This document shows, piece after piece, positions 1 through 6,843 of a DNA stretch of 64,000 nucleotides. A model generated the notes under the pieces. It worked only from the letters and a program-made list of their open reading frames with translations, had not been told where the DNA came from and ran no database searches. Numbering within the stretch: the first letter of the stretch is position 1; every line of letters begins with the position of its first letter. Source of the DNA: Verrucomicrobiaceae bacterium (GTDB taxonomy: Bacteria; Verrucomicrobiota; Verrucomicrobiia; Verrucomicrobiales; Verrucomicrobiaceae); the NCBI GenBank assembly GCA_024232965.1, contig JACKQF010000002.1, forward strand, positions 1-64,000, given 5' to 3'. Position numbers and translations under genes: made by a program.

Positions 1-186
1 ATGGTCATCAACACCCCCAGCGGCAAAAACACCCGCGAAGACGAGGTGAAGATCCGCACCGCCACCATGCAAAACCGCATCCCCATCATGACCACACTCC
101 GCGGGGCCGACGCCGCTCTGCGGGCGATCAAGTCACTGCAAGGGAGTGAAGTGCAGGTGAGGGCTTTGCAGGAGTATCATTCGTAA
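1..186 (+). CDS. carB: Carbamoyl-phosphate synthase large subunit, C-terminal end (partial)
   Basis: These 61 codons are the 3' end of a gene that begins to the left of the window. The protein makes carbamoyl phosphate for pyrimidine and arginine synthesis in the cytoplasm. The visible part is the end of the MGS-like regulatory domain: the motifs INTPSGK and MTTLRGADAALRAI are typical of the CarB C-terminus, where allosteric effectors bind in the family. The stop codon TAA at 184-186 is followed at once by a hairpin terminator. A second, damaged copy of the same region lies at about 1145-1484. I cannot see whether the upstream part of this copy is intact. Confidence 0.9.
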   Translation: MVINTPSGKNTREDEVKIRTATMQNRIPIMTTLRGADAALRAIKSLQGSEVQVRALQEYHS

Positions 187-212
187 CTTCGAGTGGCACT
201 CGAAGTCGTTTT
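186..212 (+). terminator. Intrinsic terminator after carB
   Basis: The arms ACTTCGAG and CTCGAAGT form a perfect 8-bp stem around a 5-nt loop and are followed by CGTTTT. The hairpin begins on the last base of the carB stop codon, so it most likely ends the carB transcript. It is not repeated after the second carB 3' copy. Confidence 0.7.
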
Positions 213-249
213 CCCAACATGCCCAAAGTCACGCCCCATCGTCCCAGTT

Positions 250-852
250 GTGTTCCCTGTCTTTGTTGATGAGGAACCGGCCAGCGCGACGCTCGACTTT
301 GCCAACCATGATGACGTGATCGCCACCACACGATGGAGGGTGCCACGCACCTTGATCGAGGCACCGGCCATGCAGTCCCGCGCCGCCGATGCACGCGAGC
401 TTGCCATGCTCGCCGCTAAACGCTGGCGGCACTACCGCACCACTCACACCATCGCCCACTCGCTGGATCAGCTTCGTGAACTGATCGCCACTGGCCCCGA
501 GGGTGAATATTGCTTTCACCTCAAAGTCACCGCCGACTGGTTCCCCGCCAGTCTTGGCGGTGCGATGGTCCGGCGCACTTGGTGCCATCACCTCATGCTC
601 GATTTCATGTTCGTGCATCCCAGTATCTCAGGCAGGAAGGTCAATGTCCGAGGCGTCGGGCTCAAGATTTTCCAAGCCGTCTGCCTCATCGCGCAAACCA
701 TCAAAAGTCCCTTGGTCTGGGGCGAAGCCACGCGTGATTCATCCGCCTTTTATGAGCGTCAGCTTCATCGTCCCGTGAAGGACAGATTTGAGATGGAGAG
801 TGCAGAGATTAACGCTTTTGCAGCACAGTTGGAACCCGCCAGTCTGCCATGA
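250..852 (+). CDS. GNAT-like acetyltransferase-fold protein, unknown substrate
   Basis: I do not recognise a specific family. The C-terminal half resembles the GNAT fold: a strand LDFMFVHP, a glycine-bearing acyl-CoA-loop-like segment (RGVGLKIFQA) followed by a helix, and near the end GEATRDSSAFYERQL, like the GNAT strand and helix that close the active site. No signal peptide or membrane segment is visible. The frame is open from a GTG at 193, but that codon lies inside the carB terminator. A GTG at 250 gives 200 residues and a later ATG at about 370 gives about 160, so the start is uncertain. A 66-codon gene follows 47 bp downstream. The pair sits between the two carB 3' copies and looks like an inserted cassette. 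Confidence 0.6.
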   Translation: MFPVFVDEEPASATLDFANHDDVIATTRWRVPRTLIEAPAMQSRAADARELAMLAAKRWRHYRTTHTIAHSLDQLRELIATGPEGEYCFHLKVTADWFPASLGGAMVRRTWCHHLMLDFMFVHPSISGRKVNVRGVGLKIFQAVCLIAQTIKSPLVWGEATRDSSAFYERQLHRPVKDRFEMESAEINAFAAQLEPASLP

Positions 853-899
853 GCCAAGTTCAAGTTGCCGGAGAACGTCCCTCCTCTTAAGATGCCACC

Positions 900-1100
900 A
901 TGAGACTCACGAAGCCCATCGAGCAGATGACTCCAGCAGAAAAGGCCGCTCTCGTCGCCCGCATGAAAGCAGACGGCACCTACGACGACGACTTCGTCGG
1001 CTTCCTCGGCAACGTGAACCACCTGCTTTGGGCCGTCCCGGAACGCCAGGCTCGTCGCAGAAAGCCAGCCTCAAAAACACGCGCCAAGGTGACTGCATGA
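900..1100 (+). CDS. Small basic-tailed protein of unknown function
   Basis: This 66-residue protein is not recognised. It begins with a helix-prone segment (TPAEKAALVARMKADG), has an acidic middle (YDDDFVGFLGNVNHLLWAV) and ends in a basic tail (RQARRRKPASKTRAK). It follows the GNAT-like gene by 47 bp on the same strand and may be cotranscribed with it. No clear Shine-Dalgarno sequence is visible. The length and the inserted position mean it could be an accessory or regulatory partner, but the sequence does not show which. Confidence 0.5.
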   Translation: MRLTKPIEQMTPAEKAALVARMKADGTYDDDFVGFLGNVNHLLWAVPERQARRRKPASKTRAKVTA

Positions 1101-1144
1101 GCGCCATATCGCTCACATCGGATCGCCCCAACGTCGTCCGCACA

Positions 1145-1484
1145 CCAACGTTCTACGCCGACCTCGGCTTCACCCTCTACGCCACCAGCGGCACCGGCAG
1201 CGTCATCACCGAGACCGGCATCCCCGTCAACATCCTCCCCAAACTAGCCAGCGGCCAGCGCCCCAACGTCATCGACCTCATGAAAAACAAGGACATGGCT
1301 CGTCATCAACACCCCCAGCGGCAAAAACCCCCGAGAAGACGAAATCAAAATCCGCACCGCCGCGATGCAGAATCGCATCCCCATCATGACCACGCTCCGT
1401 GGTGCCGATGCCGCCCTGCGAGCGATCAAGTCGCTGCAAGGCAGCGAAGTGCAGGTGCGGGCGCTGCAGGAGTATCACAGTTAG
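1145..1484 (+). pseudogene. Truncated, frameshifted copy of the carB 3' end
   Basis: Translation in one frame gives FYADLGFTLYATSGTGS and LPKLASGQRPNVIDLMKNKD, which is MGS-domain sequence of CarB. Near 1297 the reading shifts by one frame and continues as VINTPSGKNPREDE and on to RALQEYHS, ending at TAG 1482-1484. The last 61 codons match the carB end at 1-186 with about 27 base differences in 186 (my hand alignment), yet only three amino-acid differences. So the copy diverged under selection as a functional carB before it was truncated and frameshifted. No catalytic part of CarB is present. Confidence 0.85.
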
Positions 1485-1519
1485 CAACACATCGACCGGC
1501 ACACACGTTTCCAAACATC

Positions 1520-2482
1520 ATGGCGATACAACGACAGTCCAACCTGACAGAAGCCAAAGAATGGTTTGGCCGTCTGGATGCGGACTTTCGTGCGAACGCT
1601 GCTATCCGCCATTTGGATGGCAATATTGAAATTGAGAACTTCTTCCGTGATTTGTTGAATCAACTTTTCGGTTGGTCGTTGACGAACGCCAACTGGAGCG
1701 GATCGATTAATCAGGATTCATTCGACCTTGAGGATAGGACAAATCGCATCGCCGTGCAGGTTACGAGCACCATGAGCGCTGCAAAGATCAGAAAGACGCT
1801 CACTTCCTTCATTCAGAACCACCGTTCGACATTTGATCGACTAATCTTCGTTTACCCATTCATATCCAAGACTGCTTCCGAAGCGGACTTCAGCAAACAA
1901 CTGGCAGGCTTCGCTTTCGATTCTGACGGTGACAGACTTGACCTGAGTGCCTTGCTCCAACGGGTTCAGAACCTCGAGATTGGGGAACAAGACTCGGCAC
2001 TGCGGTTGATTCGCAATGAGCTTAAACCATTGGGGCGTGCGCTTCAGATGGGTGTCGATCAGACTGTGGAAGCGATCATTTCGATCATCCGCTACATCTC
2101 CGCAAGCGCGCCAGACCCGAGCAATCTTCCTGAGTTTAAGCCAGATGCTCCAGGCAAGCTTGAACGATTCAAAGCGCATGCAGAGTTTCTAAAGCGCCAG
2201 TTTCTCAACAATGTCACCTGCTACCGTGCTGTCGAGGAGGCACGCCAAGCCGTAGGCTACGATGCAGCAAGGGCACCTCGCTGTGCGGCTTGGCTTCGGG
2301 AGAAGAGCCTCTCTGCATTGGAAAACCACGGAAACGATGCGAGGCAGGCGTTCGAATCGATTGTCTCTCATCTTGTAGAGCGAGAGCACAAGGCGGGGCG
2401 AGATTGCGAAGAGCAGGCTGTTCGTTACTTCCTCGCCGACGAGTTCGGGCGCTGCAACGTTTTCCCAAATCCAACCACATGA
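1520..2482 (+). CDS. SMEK-domain effector protein of an ABC-3C-type system
   Basis: This 320-residue protein has an N-terminal SMEK-like domain: NIEIENFFRDLLNQLFGW, then SFDLEDRTNRIAVQVTST and KIRKTL. The pattern resembles a restriction-endonuclease-like core, with an Asp in FDLED and the QVTST strand, and this may be the toxic or nucleic-acid-acting part. The C-terminus ends in AVRYFLADEFGRCNVFPNP; an ending of this kind is typical of ABC-3C effector C-terminal domains. ATG 1520 is chosen because it lies just after the carB fragment and begins the conserved part; the frame is open further upstream only through pseudogene sequence. The stop overlaps the next start in ATGA (2479-2482), implying translational coupling. 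Assignment rests on recalled family patterns, not a search. Confidence 0.75.
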   Translation: MAIQRQSNLTEAKEWFGRLDADFRANAAIRHLDGNIEIENFFRDLLNQLFGWSLTNANWSGSINQDSFDLEDRTNRIAVQVTSTMSAAKIRKTLTSFIQNHRSTFDRLIFVYPFISKTASEADFSKQLAGFAFDSDGDRLDLSALLQRVQNLEIGEQDSALRLIRNELKPLGRALQMGVDQTVEAIISIIRYISASAPDPSNLPEFKPDAPGKLERFKAHAEFLKRQFLNNVTCYRAVEEARQAVGYDAARAPRCAAWLREKSLSALENHGNDARQAFESIVSHLVEREHKAGRDCEEQAVRYFLADEFGRCNVFPNPTT

Positions 2483-2718
2483 CTTCGCTCGTCTCCAAAG
2501 ATGAACCCCTCAAGTCGTCCATGGTGCATGTGGGCTACTTGATCCTGAAGCGGCTCGACAAAGCCCAGGATGGAAGGCTCTCACTAAGCGAGATTGCCTC
2601 ACATCTTGGTAAGCGCGGCGTAAATCGATCTCGCCCCATAATGTTTGCTCTCATTTTTCTTCATTCTGTCGGCGTGATTGATTTCAAGGCTCCCTACATC
2701 TACAAACTATCGTCATGA
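2479..2718 (+). CDS. ABC-3C middle-component-like small protein
   Basis: This 79-residue protein lies between the effector and the ATPase and overlaps both by ATGA (2479-2482 and 2715-2718). It has a winged-helix-like layout: a helix VGYLILKRLDKA, then LSLSEIASHLGKRGVNRSRP and a hydrophobic helix MFALIFLHSVGVIDF, ending in a short strand. Middle components of ABC-3C systems are small proteins encoded in exactly this position, and in the predicted scheme they bridge the ATPase and the effector. The position is strong evidence, while the sequence match itself is only suggestive. The frame is open upstream of ATG 2479, but the overlap with the effector stop makes 2479 the natural start. Confidence 0.7.
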   Translation: MTSLVSKDEPLKSSMVHVGYLILKRLDKAQDGRLSLSEIASHLGKRGVNRSRPIMFALIFLHSVGVIDFKAPYIYKLSS

Positions 2719-4469
2719 TGCTCCGCCTGCACAGACTCTCCTCCGAGCCAAAGCTATTTGAGCCGATTGAATTCGTTACAGGGATCAATTTGATTCTTGG
2801 CGAGAAGTGGGACGATGGCCAGACGCAGGGAAGGAAGGTCAACGGTGTTGGCAAGAGTCTGTCGGTGGAGTTCCTGCACTTTGCACTTCTCCGTGAATTT
2901 ACGGACACAAGGGTTGCCCTCATCCCGAGAGACAAGCTGCCTGATGACCTTGCTGTAATCCTCGCCCTCACCATCAATGGTCATTCGTTGGAAATACGCA
3001 GGTCCATCGCCCACCCTCAGGAACCCGTCATCGTCAGGAATGGTCAATTGATCCAGTTCGGGAATCTCGGGGAAGCCACTCGCTATCTTGGTGATCTGAT
3101 GTTCAGCAGGGTCTCATTCACCGGATTCAACAGCTTTCGCAGCCTGATGAGTCTTCTCATGCGAGACGAGGCTTCCGAGTTCTCTACCATCCTGCGCACG
3201 ATGCCGTCGGACAAAATTGCTCCACCGGACCGCATGCCACACCTTTTCTTGATGGGATTAGAAGTCGCCAACTATCGAATTCTTCTTGAGAGCATCAGGG
3301 AATTGGAGAGCCAATCTAAGGTCGTAACAAGATTGAGGGCCGATCTAACAGAGCGAGGACAACACCGCGTCGCCGACATCAAGGCTGAACTCAACCAATC
3401 ACAGCAGGAAGTGCAGATGATCGAAGCCGGTCTTCAAGCGTTAAAAGCCGAGCCAGCATTTGCTCAAGTCGAAGGAGATATAAATGAGCTGGAAACCAAA
3501 CTCACCAGCCTCCGAGCCCATCGGAAAGGGATAAGCTATCAGATCGATCAAATTCGTGCCATTCCGCAGATGGAAACGATCGACGAGACTGATTTGAAAA
3601 TCGTCTATGATCGTGTCAAAGCAGGTCTCGGCGATTTGGTCACCAAGTCGCTGGAACAGGCGAAAGCGTTCAAGGCCGAGATCGAATCTTTTCAGCGATC
3701 ACTGCGGGAGGACGAGTTGACCCGACTCGAAGCCGAACAACGTGAACTGACAGAAAAGATTCGCTTATTATCCGATCAGCACAGTGCGCTGGTGGCACAA
3801 ATCGACCGTCATGGCACACTCAAGGAGTTGAGTGCTGGACTGAGTGTGGCGCATCACAAACAGCAGGATTACTACCGACGCAGCGCTCTTTACGACCAGT
3901 TCAATGAAGCAGAGCAGCGGAAGGAAGATTTGAAGAGCGAAAGGCAGATGGCTTTGGATGCTCTTCGCAAGCAGCTTCATGATCATAAGGAGGTTGAAAC
4001 GTCCATGAACGCTGCAGTTGTGGCTATTCACGAACGAGTGATGGGCAATCGCAATGCCTCCTTTGCCATGCACATCAGTTCCAATGTTGGCGTCAAATAC
4101 CCGTTGGATTTTGAGATGAGGATTCAGGACGACGGAAGTCACAGTGTGGATCGGACGATGGTCTTTATCTATGACACCGCGTTGATGTTTGCTTCCTGCA
4201 CTCAGGCGCAGCACCCGCGTTTCCTACTGCATGACAATATTTTTGATGTTGATCAGGACACTCTGGTGCAGTGCCTGAACTTTCTCCATGAGAAGGCGGA
4301 AGCTGGTGAGGACTTTCAATACATCCTGACGCTGAATCGGGAGAAAGTAGAAGAGGAGGAGAGAGCGAAAAGGCTTTTGCTTGATGTTGAAGCCGCAAAG
4401 CGAGCCAAGTTCACCAAGCAGGCTCCCTTTCTCGGCTTCCGCTACCAAGAAAGCCGAAAAAATCGATGA
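2715..4469 (+). CDS. DUF2326 SMC-like ABC ATPase of the ABC-3C system
   Basis: This 584-residue protein is a split-head ABC ATPase with a long central coiled coil. A Walker A motif NGVGKS is at residues 43-48, a Q-loop-like region follows, residues about 190-430 are rich in heptad helices with Glu, Lys and Gln, and the DUF2326 C-terminal head carries the Walker B-like segment RFLLHDNIFD at about 502-511. The arrangement is like SMC/RecN proteins, so the likely role is sensing or loading on DNA and controlling the effector. The start overlaps the preceding stop by ATGA, and the end overlaps the following gene in the same way. DUF2326 ATPases are the hallmark of one ABC-3C branch. Confidence 0.85.
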   Translation: MMLRLHRLSSEPKLFEPIEFVTGINLILGEKWDDGQTQGRKVNGVGKSLSVEFLHFALLREFTDTRVALIPRDKLPDDLAVILALTINGHSLEIRRSIAHPQEPVIVRNGQLIQFGNLGEATRYLGDLMFSRVSFTGFNSFRSLMSLLMRDEASEFSTILRTMPSDKIAPPDRMPHLFLMGLEVANYRILLESIRELESQSKVVTRLRADLTERGQHRVADIKAELNQSQQEVQMIEAGLQALKAEPAFAQVEGDINELETKLTSLRAHRKGISYQIDQIRAIPQMETIDETDLKIVYDRVKAGLGDLVTKSLEQAKAFKAEIESFQRSLREDELTRLEAEQRELTEKIRLLSDQHSALVAQIDRHGTLKELSAGLSVAHHKQQDYYRRSALYDQFNEAEQRKEDLKSERQMALDALRKQLHDHKEVETSMNAAVVAIHERVMGNRNASFAMHISSNVGVKYPLDFEMRIQDDGSHSVDRTMVFIYDTALMFASCTQAQHPRFLLHDNIFDVDQDTLVQCLNFLHEKAEAGEDFQYILTLNREKVEEEERAKRLLLDVEAAKRAKFTKQAPFLGFRYQESRKNR

Positions 4470-4747
4470 ATGGTATGCCCAACAGCGACGCTCTGGATTC
4501 GGATAGTTCGAGTTCCACCGAGTTGTCAGATCAGGATTTGTCCGCGATCACAACCAACTGGGAACAAACTTCGACACGTAAGACCGAGTTGATCGAGAAG
4601 AAGATTCGCAAGGAAGCCAACGACGACGAACTCAAGGAGTTGGCACGCCTGAAGATGCTGACCGAAGCGAGAGGAGAGTTGTTCGCACCCCTGCCTCTAC
4701 CTCAACTCGCCACGATCAAGGCTCGGCTACAATCCAAAGGCCAATGA
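4466..4747 (+). CDS. Unrecognised acidic fourth protein of the ABC-3C operon
   Basis: This 93-residue protein is not recognised. The N-terminus (about 30 residues) is rich in Ser and Asp and probably disordered. Residues 30-75 form a charged, likely coiled-coil helix (KTELIEKKIRKEA, ELARLKMLTEARGE), and the C-terminus ends in a short helix IKARLQSK. The start overlaps the ATPase stop in ATGA (4466-4469), the third such overlap in a row, so it is translated with the system. Possible roles are an inhibitor or antitoxin-like brake on the effector, or a structural partner of the ATPase coiled coil. The sequence does not decide between these. Confidence 0.7.
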   Translation: MNGMPNSDALDSDSSSSTELSDQDLSAITTNWEQTSTRKTELIEKKIRKEANDDELKELARLKMLTEARGELFAPLPLPQLATIKARLQSKGQ

Positions 4748-4784
4748 GAGGGCGAGCTATGACCGTTCCTGAAGTGCGCAACAC

Positions 4785-4975
4785 TCACGCCAGCGCCTCT
4801 TTGCAATACTGGACGCACTTCGCCACTTCGGCGACGGCGTCGGAGCCTTCGGGGATCTTGTATTCGAGCTCGATCTCGGCGGGGAAGGTCCACTTCTCCT
4901 TTTTCATCAACTGCAGCACTTCCTTGTTCTGGGTCTGGCCGTCGAGCAAAAGCGGACGAACACTTGGCTGGAATG
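4785..4975 (-). pseudogene. 3' fragment of a sugar phosphate isomerase/epimerase-like gene (copy A)
   Basis: Read leftward, this stretch gives KEVLQLMKKEKWTFPAEIEL and continues through EGSDAVAEVAKCVQYCKEAL to a TGA at 4785-4787. It matches the last 50 or so codons of the complete TIM-barrel gene at 8896-9771 with only a few substitutions. There is no room for the rest of the barrel: rightward the match dissolves after about 4940 and the glycosidase gene starts at 5031. It is therefore a remnant, sitting directly after the ABC-3C operon and marking its right-hand edge. Confidence 0.75.
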
Positions 4976-5030
4976 ACGCCCGCTATTTACTACAGGCCGA
5001 CGCTCGGTAAATTCTCGTCCTGCCCCTTGC

Positions 5031-6002
5031 ATGAAGCTACCCGGCCTCACTTCATTTCTCATTGCCGTCACTCTCCTCGCATCATCCACCCGTGCCCTGG
5101 CTGGAGAGCCTTTGATCGGTGTCTTCGGGGAGAACTCCATGCAGCGGGTGCTCGACTTTGAAGCGTGGCTGGGTCGCAAGGTCGATGTGATCCTCTGCAC
5201 GGTCGATTTTCAAAAGTGGGAGAACTACCGCTATGCGGATTGGCTGAGCAAGACGGTGTATGGAGAGCGCGGCACGCGTCGCCTAGTGTATGACGTGCCG
5301 ATCATCATCGAAGGGGCGAGCTATGCCGAGGCGAAAACCGGTGCCTACGATGAGCATTGGCGCTGCCTCGCGGAGTCCATCGTGAGCAACAATCCGGGTG
5401 ACTACGACCTCGTCATCCGCCCCAGTCATGAGATGAATGGCGATTGGTTTCCCTGGTGTGTGGGTGGGTCACGTCAGGCGATGATTGCCGACTTCATTGC
5501 CTCCTGGCAGCGCTTTCACGCTGTCTTCCGCGGTGTGGCTGGCGGTGATCGTTTTCGCTTCAGTTTCTCCAGCAGCGAAGGCGCGAGCGATCCACGCCCG
5601 ATGTGGCCTGGCGATGCCTACGTCGATCTCGTCGGCTACGATGTGTATTGGAAGCCCAAGTCCATGGGCGGCGAAGGCTGGGAGACCGATGATCCCAAGG
5701 AGGCGTGGGAGAAGCGCACATCACCTCATGGCTACAATGACTGGAATCTCACGGGCATGCTCGCCTTCGCCCAATCCAAACGAAAACCCTTCCAGATCGA
5801 TGAGTGGGGCGTCTGGGGCCCGAATGCGGATGTTTTCATTGAGGGGATGGCGGCATTTCTAAAAGCGAACCACGTGCGCTCGCAAACCTACTGGAACTCC
5901 AATGCCGCCTATCCTGGGGAACTGCATCAGCGTGAAAACGAGTGGCCCGCCACGACGCAGGCCTTTCGCAAGAGCTTTGGCAAAGCGCCCGCCACGCCTT
6001 AG
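5031..6002 (+). CDS. Secreted GH26-like beta-mannanase family glycoside hydrolase
   Basis: This 323-residue protein begins with a signal peptide (MKLPGLTSFLIAVTLLASS, cleavage likely after RALA). The rest is a TIM barrel of the glycoside hydrolase 26 type. The acid/base glutamate is Glu134 in PSHEMNGDW and the nucleophile is Glu258 in IDEWGVWG, both in the expected GH26 contexts. GH26 enzymes mostly cleave beta-mannan, but the substrate cannot be read from the sequence alone. Acting outside the cytoplasm, it would release oligosaccharides for uptake. It stands alone, between two broken TIM-barrel gene fragments on the opposite strand. The ATG at 5031 is chosen because it starts the signal peptide. 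Confidence 0.8.
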   Translation: MKLPGLTSFLIAVTLLASSTRALAGEPLIGVFGENSMQRVLDFEAWLGRKVDVILCTVDFQKWENYRYADWLSKTVYGERGTRRLVYDVPIIIEGASYAEAKTGAYDEHWRCLAESIVSNNPGDYDLVIRPSHEMNGDWFPWCVGGSRQAMIADFIASWQRFHAVFRGVAGGDRFRFSFSSSEGASDPRPMWPGDAYVDLVGYDVYWKPKSMGGEGWETDDPKEAWEKRTSPHGYNDWNLTGMLAFAQSKRKPFQIDEWGVWGPNADVFIEGMAAFLKANHVRSQTYWNSNAAYPGELHQRENEWPATTQAFRKSFGKAPATP

Positions 6003-6046
6003 TGGGGGGAATCGGTGTCAGCATCGCCTGCTGAATGGAGCAACGC

Positions 6047-6155
6047 TCACACCAGCCCATCTTGGCAATCCTGCACGCACTTCGCCACCTTCTTCAACGC
6101 GGTGCGGCCTCCAGGTTGCTTGTATTCCAGCTCGACTTGCCGTTTGAGCGCGCGA
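6047..6155 (-). pseudogene. 3' fragment of a sugar phosphate isomerase/epimerase-like gene (copy B)
   Basis: Read leftward, the fragment gives QVELEYKQPGG and then LKKVAKCVQDCQDGLV before a TGA at 6047-6049. It aligns with the C-terminal end of the complete gene at 8896-9771 and with copy A at 4785. Copy B is the most decayed of the three: only about 30 residues align, and the sequence further right is unrelated. Confidence 0.6.
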
Positions 6156-6389
6156 CGTTGGCGGCGCTGGCGGTGCCCAGAAAAGGGATGCGAGCGAGTG
6201 GGGTTCCGTCGAATGCTGGGGAAATCCGCCGTGGCCAAGGCGAAAACGCTCCTGACGGACACGGAATGCAACACCCAGATCGGCTGCGGCGGACGCAAAG
6301 CAGGGGGTCTGAATCAGCGGTAGTTTGATCCCGCCGTTTGCAAAGCACTGGGCGGGCATTCAGCGCTTCACCGTCCCAATACGCTCCAA
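6156..6389. other. Noncoding stretch between a gene fragment and the repeat array
   Basis: No supported gene is seen here. Open frames exist on both strands, but their translations are rich in Arg, Ala and Pro with no recognisable domain. The stretch leads directly into the 21-bp repeat array. Confidence 0.5.
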
Positions 6390-6684
6390 AAGCGCCATCC
6401 CGCGTGAAAAGGTATGCATCCCGGAGGCTGCGGGCCTCATACCGGGACGCAGGGTAGCGATACCACGCGCCGGGGGATCAATACCCCCGTTCGCACCGAC
6501 GATACCGCCGCGAAAGGTAGCCATCCCGCGCTCGACGGGATGAATCCCCGGACAAATGGGAGAGTTCCCCGGACGAAAAGGTAAGTCTACCGCGCCGCAG
6601 GGTAGCGATCCCAAAGCAAGAGGTATCGTGGTTCCGTCGCGCGGTAGACATCCCGCGCCAGCCGGGATACCAGCCCTACCAGAA
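6390..6684. repeat. Tandem array of imperfect 21-bp repeats
   Basis: About 14 units of 21 bp follow each other, with an approximate consensus GGTAGCGATCCCGCGCCGCAG. Clear units begin at 6411, 6432, 6453, 6474, 6495, 6516, 6537, 6558, 6580, 6601, 6622, 6643 and 6664; one extra base at 6579 shifts the phase. The best conserved part is GGTA followed by AT[AC]CC. Units diverge too much to be recent copies. Any frame would show a seven-residue period, but the one-base slip and the lack of a start or domain argue against translation. It is not a CRISPR because there are no unique spacers. Confidence 0.8.
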
Positions 6685-6843
6685 GGGCGTGCCGCAAAAC
6701 GAAGGAGGCCGGCTCGAACACTCAGCCTCAAACCGATCGAGTATCTTGAGCTAGGCACCTGTCGCTGAGGCTCCAGGAATTCGGAACCGGCCTGCCCGAC
6801 TTTGCTCTTGCTCGGCCTGCATGGATCAAGTCTAGATGTCGTC

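Noticed and set aside
788..2482. A 564-codon open frame reading through the region before the SMEK effector
   Set aside because: The first 244 codons are out-of-frame readings of intergenic and carB-remnant sequence. Only the part from ATG 1520 resembles a protein family.
6390..6684. Possible CRISPR array
   Set aside because: The units are contiguous 21-bp repeats without unique spacers, and no cas gene is present.
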